A stretch of 64,000 nt of DNA from DASRWT01 sp963748485 (GTDB lineage Bacteria; Methylomirabilota; Methylomirabilia; Rokubacteriales; CSP1-6), in the NCBI GenBank assembly GCA_963748485.1, contig CAVVJF010000009.1:310001-374000 (forward strand), written 5' to 3'. The translations under genes and the position numbers were made by a program. Below, piece by piece: positions 34,203-41,902 of the stretch. The notes below the pieces were generated by a model. It saw only the letters and a program-made list of their open reading frames with translations. It searched no databases and had not been told where the DNA came from. Position 1 is the first letter of the stretch; each line of letters begins with the position of its first letter.

Positions 34203-34232
34203 AGTATACGGGGCCTGGGCAACTCGCGGCAA
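34203..34232 (-). promoter_or_regulatory. Candidate promoter for the NYN gene
   Basis: Minus strand TTGCCG (34232-34227) and TATACT (34208-34203) are separated by 18 nt. TATACT matches the -10 consensus at 5 of 6. Transcription would start about 34196, giving a leader of roughly 130 nt to the GTG at 34067 and arguing against the ATG at 34222 that opens a different frame. Confidence 0.4.
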
Positions 34233-34252
34233 GCCGACTACACTGGGCGGCG

Positions 34253-35653
34253 ATGAGCCACGACCTCCCACTCGGCGATCGCCCCGAGATCAGGGCCTCG
34301 CTGGACGTCGTCTCCGCCTGGGTCGAAGGCCAGCGCGCGTACAGCGGGCTTCCCGGCGCCTCGCTCGCGGTGGTGCACGATCAGACGCTGGTGTGGGCCG
34401 CAGGCTTCGGGTGGGCTGACGTCGAGCGCCGGCGCCCGGCGACGGCGGAGACCCTCTACCGCATCGCCTCCATCACCAAGACGTTCACCGCGACCGCGAT
34501 CATGCAGCTGCGCGACGCGGGGCGACTTCAGCTGGACGATCCGCTGACCCGCCATCTGCACTGGTTTTCCATCGCGTCGCGTCATGGGGATGCGCCGCCC
34601 ATCACCATCCGGCACCTCCTCACCCACACCTCGGGCCTGCCGCGCGAGGCCGCCTTCCCCTACTGGACCGACTTCGACTTTCCCACCGCGGAGCGGCTGC
34701 GCGAGGGCCTCGCGCGCCAGGAAGGCATCCTCGCCACGGAGACGCAGTGGAAGTACTCGAACCTCGCCCTCGCGCTGGCGGGCGATGTCGTCCAGGCGGT
34801 GTCCGGCGAGCCCTACGCCGCGTACGTGAAGAGTCACATCCTCGACCCGCTGGGCATGAAGGACACCCTCGTGGCCGCGCCGGCGCCCGACGATCCACGC
34901 CTCGCGCGCGCGTACGGACGCCGCATGCCGGACGGAAGCCGCGCCCCCGCGCCCCACGTGGACACCCGCGGGATCAGCGCCGCCGCCAACATGACCACGT
35001 CGGTGACCGATCTCGCGCGGTTCGCCATGCTGCAGCTCCGCGACGGGCCGACCGGCGGCACCCAGATCCTGCGCGGCAGCACGCTACGGGAGATGCAGCG
35101 CATTCACTGGCTCGAGCCCGACTGGCAGGCGGGCTGGGGCCTCGGGTTCCGCATCCAGCGTCTCGGCGGCAAGACAAGCTTCGGCCACGGTGGCTCGCTG
35201 CCGGGCTATCGTACCCAGCTGCGCATCTGGCCCGCCGAGAAGCTCGCGGTGATCGCGATGACCAACGCCGACGACGGCGACGCCCTGACGCTGGTCGAGC
35301 GGACGCAGCAGTACGTGGCCCCCGCCATCGCGAAGGCCACCGCGAAGGACGACAAGCGCGCGCCCGATCCCGCGTGGCAGCGCTATGCCGGGCGCTATCG
35401 GAGCCGGTGGGGGGACCTGCAGGTGCTGCTCGTGGACGACGGCCTCCTCCTCATCGAGCCGAGCCTGCCCGACCCGATGCTGATGGCCATCCGGCTTCAC
35501 GCAATCGAGGGCCGCGCGCACACTTTCCGTGTCGACGCGAAGGACGGTTATGCCAGCCACGGCGAGGCGGTGATCTTCGAGCTAGACGCGGGCGGGCGCG
35601 TCACGCGGGTGCGCGTCGGCCAGACCTACCTGGACGCCGTGGAGTCCTGGTAG
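34253..35653 (+). CDS. Beta-lactamase-family serine hydrolase (class C/PBP4-like)
   Basis: A 466-residue serine hydrolase with the beta-lactamase/transpeptidase fold. Nucleophile motif S73-I-T-K76, second motif Tyr168-Ser-Asn170 and third motif HGG (in FGHGGSLPGYRT) are all present. The C-terminal ~100 residues ('YAGRYRSRWGDLQVLLVDDG') form the lipocalin-like extension found in esterases and D-amino peptidases of this group. No convincing signal peptide is seen, so a cytoplasmic esterase/peptidase role is as likely as a cell-wall role. It is divergent from the NYN gene; a TACACT box (34239-34244) lies just before the ATG, so a short-leader transcript is possible. Confidence 0.9.
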   Translation: MSHDLPLGDRPEIRASLDVVSAWVEGQRAYSGLPGASLAVVHDQTLVWAAGFGWADVERRRPATAETLYRIASITKTFTATAIMQLRDAGRLQLDDPLTRHLHWFSIASRHGDAPPITIRHLLTHTSGLPREAAFPYWTDFDFPTAERLREGLARQEGILATETQWKYSNLALALAGDVVQAVSGEPYAAYVKSHILDPLGMKDTLVAAPAPDDPRLARAYGRRMPDGSRAPAPHVDTRGISAAANMTTSVTDLARFAMLQLRDGPTGGTQILRGSTLREMQRIHWLEPDWQAGWGLGFRIQRLGGKTSFGHGGSLPGYRTQLRIWPAEKLAVIAMTNADDGDALTLVERTQQYVAPAIAKATAKDDKRAPDPAWQRYAGRYRSRWGDLQVLLVDDGLLLIEPSLPDPMLMAIRLHAIEGRAHTFRVDAKDGYASHGEAVIFELDAGGRVTRVRVGQTYLDAVESW

Positions 35654-35665
35654 CCCCTCACCCTG

Positions 35666-35688
35666 CCCTCTCCCCACAGGGGAGAGGG
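35666..35688. repeat. Palindromic repeat copy 1
   Basis: CCCTCTCCCC / GGGGAGAGGG, a perfect 10-bp stem with a 3-nt loop (ACA), starting 13 nt after the serine-hydrolase stop. The same stem recurs at 35700-35722 and 36826-36848. It resembles the REP-like intergenic palindromes widespread in high-GC proteobacterial-type genomes and may also act as a terminator. Confidence 0.8.
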
Positions 35689-35699
35689 TTCCGCTCTCT

Positions 35700-35722
35700 C
35701 CCTCTCCCCACCGGGGAGAGGG
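35700..35722. repeat. Palindromic repeat copy 2
   Basis: Same 10-bp stem as copy 1, with loop ACC, 11 nt further on and 15 nt before the end of the phosphotriesterase-like gene. A half-copy GGGGAGAGGG follows at 35725-35734. Lying between convergent genes, copies 1 and 2 together are a good candidate for transcription termination in both directions. Confidence 0.8.
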
Positions 35723-35737
35723 TTGGGGAGAGGGTTC

Positions 35738-36793
35738 TCAGGCGAAGACGAAGGCGCGGCGGGGGTTGTCCACGATGAGGCCGCGGATCGCGCGGTCATC
35801 CAGCCCCTTGCGCCGTAGCCGCGGCACCACGTTGAGCAGCAGGTGGTGATAGCCGAAGCCGCCCCACTTGGTCAGGCAGTGCTTGTAGGCGATGTCGTGC
35901 GACATGAGCACCTGCCGCCCGTGCCCGTCCTCGATGAGGCGGAGGATCTGGGCCATGCGCCCGCCGTCGTTGGGCATGTCGAAGTCGGGGTTGTAGGGGT
36001 AGAAGGACGTCTCGAGGCCGAAGAGGTCGTACTCGAGATAGCAGCCGGTCTGGGCGAGGTCCATCAGGTGCTTGCGGTCGGCGATGGTACGCTCGATATG
36101 GCACATGGTGGTGCGCTTGAGATTGCCGCCTTCCTTCTCGACCAGCTCGAGGATCTGCATGGGTGCGCGCGGGTTGCGCCCGGGGTGGATCATGAGCGGC
36201 GCGCCCGTTTCCCGCTGGGCGGCCACCGCCGCGCGCACGACCTTCTTCTCCCCGTCCGTCCACGGCCACGTGCAGCCGATCTCGCCGATGAGGCCGGCGC
36301 GCACGCCGCTCGTCCCCACCCCGGTCGCGATGTCGCCCACGATCTCGCGGGCGATGTCGTCGACCCCACGTTGTGCAAGCGCGGGAGGATGAGCGGCCTG
36401 GACGTAGTAGCCCGCGCCCATCACGATGTGGAGCCCGGTGGCGCGCGCGATGCGCGCGAGCGCCTCGGGGTCACGCGAGAGCCCGCCGCTGGTCGGATCC
36501 ACCATGGTCTGGCCGCCGGCCTGCTTGAAGAGCATCGCCTCGTCGCGCGCCACGTCCTCGTCGAGCAGCCGGAGATTGTCCAGGTTGGAGGAGAAGTTCT
36601 GCCGGATCCAGCCGAGATTGGCCATGCTCACCGGGGCGAGCGCGCGCCCCTTGTCGGCGGCCGCCTCCGGCTCCTTGAACATCACCTTGAAGTCGATGAG
36701 CAGGTGCTCGTGGGGTAGCGTGACGCCCATGGCGTCGCCGGCCACGGGGCCGAGCACCGTCTGCGCCTTGCCGGACAGGGGGGGCTTTGGCAT
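35738..36793 (-). CDS. Phosphotriesterase-related metal hydrolase
   Basis: A 351-residue amidohydrolase-superfamily enzyme of the phosphotriesterase (PTE/PHP) group. Metal ligands are visible: His28 and His30 (LPHEHLL), His203 (MIHPGRN), His232 (CHIERT) and Asp300 (MSHDIAYK). The bridging carboxylated lysine of true phosphotriesterases is replaced by Glu171 (GLIGEIGC), as in the E. coli phosphotriesterase homology protein, which suggests lactonase or esterase chemistry rather than organophosphate hydrolysis. It stands alone on the minus strand, bracketed on both sides by the palindromic repeats. Ligand unknown. Confidence 0.9.
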   Translation of the reverse strand: MPKPPLSGKAQTVLGPVAGDAMGVTLPHEHLLIDFKVMFKEPEAAADKGRALAPVSMANLGWIRQNFSSNLDNLRLLDEDVARDEAMLFKQAGGQTMVDPTSGGLSRDPEALARIARATGLHIVMGAGYYVQAAHPPALAQRGVDDIAREIVGDIATGVGTSGVRAGLIGEIGCTWPWTDGEKKVVRAAVAAQRETGAPLMIHPGRNPRAPMQILELVEKEGGNLKRTTMCHIERTIADRKHLMDLAQTGCYLEYDLFGLETSFYPYNPDFDMPNDGGRMAQILRLIEDGHGRQVLMSHDIAYKHCLTKWGGFGYHHLLLNVVPRLRRKGLDDRAIRGLIVDNPRRAFVFA

Positions 36794-36825
36794 GGCGGGA
36801 CTCTAGCACGGCCCCCTCACGCCAA

Positions 36826-36848
36826 CCCTCTCCCCTCGGGGGAGAGGG
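36826..36848. repeat. Palindromic repeat copy 3
   Basis: Same 10-bp CCCTCTCCCC / GGGGAGAGGG stem with loop TCG, 33 nt upstream of the phosphotriesterase-like start. Here an outer stem CCCCTCAC (36813-36820) / GTGAGGGG (36853-36860) is also present, making a two-tier element; copy 1 keeps only the left outer arm (CCCCTCAC at 35654-35661). Confidence 0.8.
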
Positions 36849-36880
36849 CAGGGTGAGGGGCCGTTGTGCGTGACGGCCAC

Positions 36881-36893
36881 CGTATGGTATACG
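36881..36893. promoter_or_regulatory. GntR(FCD)-like operator or -10 region before the second ABC operon
   Basis: CGTAT-GGT-ATACG is a 5-bp-arm inverted repeat containing TGGTATAC, close to the TGGTATACCA type of site bound by FCD-subfamily GntR repressors. It lies 76 nt before the substrate-binding-protein ATG and could overlap its promoter. No GntR gene is present in the window; the site could also simply be a TATACG -10 box. Confidence 0.35.
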
Positions 36894-36968
36894 CAGACAA
36901 TCAAACCCAGAGGTCATCGTCGCCCTCGTCACACTCACACTCGGACCCATGACCGAGGAGGACACACC

Positions 36969-38495
36969 ATGAAGCGATGGGCGCTGCCGGCCCTCGTCCT
37001 GACTCTCACCGTCCTCACGCTGTCCGCGCCGCTCGCGGCCCAGCCCAAGGACACTCTCACCGTCGCGCTCGTCTCGCACGCGCCGACGCTGGACCCGCAC
37101 ATGCACTTCGAGCGTGTGGGCATCCTCGTCAACATCAACATGTACGACTCGCTCTTGCACCGGAACACCAAGCTCGAGTTCGAGCCCTCCATCGCCACCT
37201 CGTGGAAAGCGCTGACGGATAGCCAGTGGGAGTTCAAGATCCGCAAGGGCGTGAAGTTTCACAACGGGGAGACGCTGACGCCCGCCGACGTGAAGTACTC
37301 CTTCGACCGCGTGATCGACCAGACCAAGAAGTCACCCCAGTACGGCAATGTCCGTGCGATCAAAGAGGTGAAGGTGATCGACGCGGAGACCGTGCACATC
37401 ATCACCGACAAGCCCTTCCCGCTCCTCCTCGAGCGCCTGGTGTTCTTCCCCATCGTGCCGAAGAAGCACATCGAGACGGTGGGCGATCAGGCCTTCGGCA
37501 CGACCTCGCCGGTGGGAACTGGGCCGTGGAAGTTCGTGGAGTGGAAGCGCGACCAGCTCATCCGTCTGGAGGCGTTCGACCAGCACTGGCGGGGCAAGCC
37601 CGCCTTCAAGACCCTGATCTTCCGCGCGGTGCCCGAGGTCGCCACCCAGGTGGCCGAGATCAAGACGGGCGGCGTGGATCTGATCCGCGAGGTCTCCCCC
37701 GACCTCCAGCCCGAGCTCAAGACGCACGCGCTGGCCTATATCTCCTCGACCCCGATCCTGCGGGTCCACCAGGTCGAGCTGGACATGCGCGTTCCACCTT
37801 TCGACAAGAAGCCCGTACGGCAAGCGGCAAACTACGCGATCGACAAGGACACCATCATCAAGAAGCTGATGGCGGGGCTCGGTCGCCAGGTCGCGACGGT
37901 GGTGCAGCCGCTGGCCTTCGGATTCGATCCCGACGTGAAGCCCTATGCGTTCGACCAGAAGAAGGCCAAGGATCTGCTCGCCCAGGCGGGCTATCCGAAC
38001 GGCGTCGACATCACCCTCCACAGCTCGTCGATCGCGAACCGGCCGCAGTTCGAAGCCATCTGTCAGATGTTGACCGAGGTGGGCATCCGCGCCACGCCCA
38101 AGATGTGGGACCCAGGCCCGGCGTGGAACAAGTTCTCCCAGGGGGAGGGCAAGGGCACGCACGGTATTTACGGCACCTGGGGCAACTACTCGGTCTTCGA
38201 TGCCGACGCGGTGCTCCACCCGCTCTACCACACCGAGCCCGGCGGCTGGTACGGCAAGTGGTACTCGCGCGTGGAGGGGCTCGATCGGCTCATCGATGAA
38301 GGGCGCTCCACTGTGGATCAGCCCAAGCGGAAGCGGACCTACTCGCAGATCCAGCAGATGATCCGCGAGGAGGCGCCCAGCGTCTTCCTGTGGACCCAGT
38401 ACGATACCCTCGCCATCTCGAAGAAGGTGCAGTACGCGGCGCGACCCGACGAGTGGCTCTGGCTCTTCGACGCCAAGCCGGCCGCGGCTCGGTAG
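36969..38495 (+). CDS. ABC transporter substrate-binding protein, family 5
   Basis: A complete 508-residue peptide/nickel-type solute-binding protein. A Sec signal peptide (MKRWALPALVLTLTVLTLSA, cleaved near AAQ) is followed by 'TLTVALVSHAPTLDPHMHF', 'WEFKIRKGVKFHNGETLTPA' (family signature), and 'KKAKDLLAQAGYPNGVDITL'. The ATG at 36969 follows GAGGAGG; upstream codons in frame precede the ribosome site and are not used. Two permease genes follow but no ATPase genes, so this transporter must borrow ATPases, perhaps the DppD/F pair at 2.7-4.7 kb. The substrate is unknown. Confidence 0.94.
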   Translation: MKRWALPALVLTLTVLTLSAPLAAQPKDTLTVALVSHAPTLDPHMHFERVGILVNINMYDSLLHRNTKLEFEPSIATSWKALTDSQWEFKIRKGVKFHNGETLTPADVKYSFDRVIDQTKKSPQYGNVRAIKEVKVIDAETVHIITDKPFPLLLERLVFFPIVPKKHIETVGDQAFGTTSPVGTGPWKFVEWKRDQLIRLEAFDQHWRGKPAFKTLIFRAVPEVATQVAEIKTGGVDLIREVSPDLQPELKTHALAYISSTPILRVHQVELDMRVPPFDKKPVRQAANYAIDKDTIIKKLMAGLGRQVATVVQPLAFGFDPDVKPYAFDQKKAKDLLAQAGYPNGVDITLHSSSIANRPQFEAICQMLTEVGIRATPKMWDPGPAWNKFSQGEGKGTHGIYGTWGNYSVFDADAVLHPLYHTEPGGWYGKWYSRVEGLDRLIDEGRSTVDQPKRKRTYSQIQQMIREEAPSVFLWTQYDTLAISKKVQYAARPDEWLWLFDAKPAAAR

Positions 38496-38531
38496 GAGGA
38501 GCCACGCTCTCGCTCTGGTGAGGCCGTAGCC

Positions 38532-39446
38532 GTGCTGACTCTGCTGGTGCGCCGGGTCGTCCGCCTCCTGGTGGTGCTCGTGGGCGTGTCCCTCGTGACG
38601 TTCGCGATCCTTCAGGTGAGCGGCGACCCGGTGGCGTTGATGATGCCCGAGGCGCCGGAAGCCGACCGCGCGGTGCTCCGTGTGAGCATGGGCTTCAACG
38701 ATCCGCTCGCCATCCAGTTCGGGCGCTTCGTCGGCAACATCGCGCGGGGCGATTTCGGCAACTCCTTCTTCCACCGCGAGCCCGCGCTGCCCCTCGTCCT
38801 CGCGCGCATGCCTACCACCCTGCTCCTCACCGGGCTCGCCATGGGGCTGTCGCTGTTGCTTGCCATTCCCATCGGCATCCTCAGCGCGGTCCGCCGGAAC
38901 TCCGCGTTCGACCACGGGGCCACCCTCGTCGTCTTCCTCGGCACCTCCATGCCCGTGTTCTGGACGGGCATCATGCTGATCCTGCTCTTCGCGGTGCAGC
39001 TGCGTGTCCTGCCCGTCTCCGGCTGGGAGAGCTGGGCGGCCCTCGTCCTGCCCGGGTTCACTCTGGCCACCTTCTCCACCCCGCTCCTCCTCCGCATCGT
39101 CCGCTCGAGCATGCTCGAGGTCATCAACCTCGACTACGTCCGCACCGCGCGGGCCAAGGGCGTGTCCGAGTGGTTCGTCATCTGCCGCCACGCGCTGATC
39201 AACGCGGCCCTGCCTCTCGTCACCGTCGCCGGCCTGCAGTTCGGCATCCTCCTCGGCGGCGCCATCATCACCGAGACGGTGTTCGCGGTGCCGGGGTTGG
39301 GCCGCCTCATCGTGGGCGCCATTCGCCAGCTCGACTTTCCCATCGTCCAGGCCGGAGTCTTCGTCATCGCCCTCATGGTCGTCCTCGTGAATTTCGCGGT
39401 CGACATGCTCTACGTCTACTTGAACCCGCAGATCCGCGTGCGCTGA
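38532..39446 (+). CDS. ABC transporter permease, DppB/OppB type
   Basis: A 304-residue permease starting at GTG 38532, 36 nt after the binding-protein stop. The first helix LLVVLVGVSLVTFAILQVSG, the segment ending ARGDFGNSFF, and the EAA loop 'ARAKGVSEWFVICRHALINA' (about 199-218) are standard. The C-terminus 'VDMLYVYLNPQIRVR' is the family end. It is clearly related to, but not a recent copy of, the permease at 895-1818. Confidence 0.93.
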   Translation: MLTLLVRRVVRLLVVLVGVSLVTFAILQVSGDPVALMMPEAPEADRAVLRVSMGFNDPLAIQFGRFVGNIARGDFGNSFFHREPALPLVLARMPTTLLLTGLAMGLSLLLAIPIGILSAVRRNSAFDHGATLVVFLGTSMPVFWTGIMLILLFAVQLRVLPVSGWESWAALVLPGFTLATFSTPLLLRIVRSSMLEVINLDYVRTARAKGVSEWFVICRHALINAALPLVTVAGLQFGILLGGAIITETVFAVPGLGRLIVGAIRQLDFPIVQAGVFVIALMVVLVNFAVDMLYVYLNPQIRVR

Positions 39447-39450
39447 GGCC

Positions 39451-40359
39451 ATGTCCGTCGGCACCCTCGCCCCGCCCCTGAACGTCCGCGCCGGCGCCGA
39501 GCCCACCATGGAGCGCTCGCGGATCTGGCGCAAGTTCGTCCGCAATCCTGCCGCCATCGCGGGCGCGGCGGTGCTGCTGCTGGTCGTCGGCGCCGCCATC
39601 TTCGCCCCCTGGGTGGCGCCGCACGACCCGGCGCGACAGAGCCTGATCCGGCGCTTCACGCCGCCGGTGTGGGCGGACGCGGGCAAGAGCGCGCACGTCC
39701 TCGGCACCGATCAGGTCGGGCGCGACATCTTGAGCCGCATCATCCACGGCGCCCGCGTCTCGCTGATCGTGGGCATCGCGGCGGTGGTGGTGAGCCTGAC
39801 CGTCGGTGTCACCCTCGGGCTCCTGTCGGGCTTTCTGCACGGCCGCGTGGACACGGTCATCATGACGATCGTGGACGTCCAGCTCTCGTTCCCGCAGCTC
39901 CTCCTCGCCCTCGCCTTCGTGGCCGCGCTGGGTCCGAGCCTCGTCACCATCATCGTGGTGCTAGGGCTCACCGGGTGGGAGCGCTACACGCGGGTGGTGC
40001 GGGCGGAGGTGCTCGCCCTGCGCGAAAAGGACTTCGTGGAGGCGGCGCGGGCGATGGGAGTCTCGACTCCCAGGATGATTCTGCGGCATCTTCTGCCCAA
40101 TACGTTCTCGTCCATCATCGTCCTGTCCACGCTGCAGGTCGCGCAGGCCATCCTGCAGGAGGCCGCTCTGTCCTTCCTCGGCGTGGGCACCGGCAGTGCC
40201 TATCCCACGTGGGGCCAGATGATCTCGCTGGGACGCGACTTCGTGAGCGTGGCGTGGTGGCTGCCCACGTTCCCCGGGCTGGCCATCCTCCTCACCGTGC
40301 TCGCCATCAACCTCGTCGGCGACCGGCTGCGCGACGCCCTCGACCCCCGCATCGGCTAG
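39451..40359 (+). CDS. ABC transporter permease, DppC/OppC type
   Basis: A 302-residue permease with a soluble N-terminal tail, first helix 'AAIAGAAVLLLVVGAAIFAP', DppC signature 'VLGTDQVGRDILSRIIHGAR', EAA loop 'ARAMGVSTPRMILRHLLPNT' and C-terminus 'NLVGDRLRDALDPRIG'. It pairs with the preceding gene 4 nt upstream. The cassette ends here: the next gene is gnd, without dppD/dppF. This contrasts with the complete set at the left end of the window. Confidence 0.93.
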   Translation: MSVGTLAPPLNVRAGAEPTMERSRIWRKFVRNPAAIAGAAVLLLVVGAAIFAPWVAPHDPARQSLIRRFTPPVWADAGKSAHVLGTDQVGRDILSRIIHGARVSLIVGIAAVVVSLTVGVTLGLLSGFLHGRVDTVIMTIVDVQLSFPQLLLALAFVAALGPSLVTIIVVLGLTGWERYTRVVRAEVLALREKDFVEAARAMGVSTPRMILRHLLPNTFSSIIVLSTLQVAQAILQEAALSFLGVGTGSAYPTWGQMISLGRDFVSVAWWLPTFPGLAILLTVLAINLVGDRLRDALDPRIG

Positions 40360-40374
40360 GAGTAGAGTGCCGCC

Positions 40375-41895
40375 ATGAGCATCTCCGCCCCCGCCCGCGC
40401 CAGCGCCGACGTCGGTCTGATTGGCCTCGCCGTGATGGGCGAGAACCTTGCGCTCAACATCGCGGATCACGGCTACCGCGTCGCCGTCTACAACCGCACC
40501 ACGACGGTCACCGAGAAGTTCCTCGCCGCGAACCCCGACACCCCGGGCGGCCTCGTCGGAGCCGCCGCCCTGCCCGACTTTGTGGGAGCCCTCAAGAAGC
40601 CGCGCAAGATCATCGTGCTCGTGAAGGCGGGCCCGCCGGTGGACGCGGTGGTCGAGCAGCTCCTCGGCGCCGGCGTCGAGTCCGACGACATCGTGGTGGA
40701 CTGCGGCAACAGCCAGTGGACCGACACCATACGCCGCGAGAAGCAGTATGCAAAGGGCTGCCGGTTCTTCGGCTCCGGCGTCAGCGGCGGCGAGCTGGGC
40801 GCGCGCTTCGGCCCCTCGATGATGCCGGGCGGGCATCCGGACTCGTGGCAGCATCTCCGCCCGATCTGGGAGGCCGTCGCGGCCAAGGTCGATGCGCGCT
40901 CCGGCGAGCCGCTGGAGGACTACGCCCCGGGCAAGCCGGTGACGGGCGGCGAGCCCTGCACCGCGTACATCGGGCCGAACGGCGCCGGTCACTACGTGAA
41001 GATGGTGCACAACGGCATCGAGTACATCGACATGCAGCTCATCTCGGAGGCTTATCACCTGCTCTCCACCCTGGGCGGAATGAAGCCGGATCGGCTCTCC
41101 GAGACCTTCGCCGAGTGGAACAAGGGTGAGCTCTCCTCGTACCTCATCCAGATCACCGCCGACATCCTCCGCCAGCGCGATCCCGCGAATCCTCGACGCT
41201 TCTTCGTGGACGCGGTGCTGGACGCCGCCGGCCAGAAGGGCACCGGCAAGTGGACGAGCGTGAGCGCGCTCGACATGGGCGTGCCCGCCAACGCGATCGC
41301 GGAAGCGGTGTTCGCCCGGTGCCTCTCCGCCCTCAAGGAAGAGCGGGTCGCCGCCGCCAAGGTGCTCAAGGGCCCCCGCGCCGCCTATCGTGGCTCGAAG
41401 ACCAAGCTGGTCGAATCTGTACGCCGCGCGCTCTACTCGTCCAAGATCTGTGCCTACGCCCAGGGCTTTCAGCTCATGCGCGCGGCCCAAGACGAATACA
41501 AGTGGACGCTCGACTTCGGCACCATTGCCGCCATCTGGCGGGGCGGCTGCATTATCCGTGCGCGCTTCCTGCAAAAGATCACCGAGGCGTACCGCCGCGA
41601 TCCCAAGCTGGTGAACCTCATGCTGGATCCCTACTTCAAGCGCGCGCTCGCCTCCGGCCAGGAGGCCTGGCGCGAGGTGGTCGGGCTCACCGCGAAGCAC
41701 GGCATCCCCGCCCCCGCCTTCGGGAGCGCGCTCGCGTACTTCGACGGCTACCGGTCGGCTCGGCTGCCCGCCAATCTGCTCCAGGCCCAGCGCGACTACT
41801 TCGGCGCCCACACGTACGAGCGCGTGGACGCGCCGCGGGGCAAGTTCTTCCACGTGGACTGGCCGGACTCGAAGCGCCCGCAGCAGCCCGTCTGA
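40375..41895 (+). CDS. gnd: 6-phosphogluconate dehydrogenase, NADP+-dependent, decarboxylating
   Basis: A 506-residue cytosolic enzyme that oxidises and decarboxylates 6-phosphogluconate to ribulose 5-phosphate, producing NADPH in the pentose phosphate pathway. The Rossmann motif 'VGLIGLAVMGENLALNIADH' (about 13-32) and 'VYNRTTT' indicate NADP use. The active-site segments 'DCGNSQWTD', 'GSGVSGGELGARFGPSMMPG' and 'GHYVKMVHNGIEYIDMQLI' (Lys and Asn catalytic) and the diagnostic C-terminal 'QAQRDYFGAHTYERVD' are intact. It is a full-length E. coli-type Gnd rather than the short GndA-like form. TAGGAG precedes the ATG. No zwf or pgl is nearby. Confidence 0.96.
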   Translation: MSISAPARASADVGLIGLAVMGENLALNIADHGYRVAVYNRTTTVTEKFLAANPDTPGGLVGAAALPDFVGALKKPRKIIVLVKAGPPVDAVVEQLLGAGVESDDIVVDCGNSQWTDTIRREKQYAKGCRFFGSGVSGGELGARFGPSMMPGGHPDSWQHLRPIWEAVAAKVDARSGEPLEDYAPGKPVTGGEPCTAYIGPNGAGHYVKMVHNGIEYIDMQLISEAYHLLSTLGGMKPDRLSETFAEWNKGELSSYLIQITADILRQRDPANPRRFFVDAVLDAAGQKGTGKWTSVSALDMGVPANAIAEAVFARCLSALKEERVAAAKVLKGPRAAYRGSKTKLVESVRRALYSSKICAYAQGFQLMRAAQDEYKWTLDFGTIAAIWRGGCIIRARFLQKITEAYRRDPKLVNLMLDPYFKRALASGQEAWREVVGLTAKHGIPAPAFGSALAYFDGYRSARLPANLLQAQRDYFGAHTYERVDAPRGKFFHVDWPDSKRPQQPV

Positions 41896-41902
41896 TCGCC
41901 GC

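Noticed and set aside
33824..34222. ATG-started frame upstream of the NYN gene (132 codons)
   Set aside because: It is in a different frame from the NYN domain, lies partly upstream of the predicted promoter and becomes a shadow of the NYN gene.
37332..39707. Very long antisense open frame (791 codons) across the second ABC operon
   Set aside because: It is opposite three clear transporter genes, has His/Arg/Asp-biased composition and no domain; GC-rich codon bias opens such frames on the other strand.
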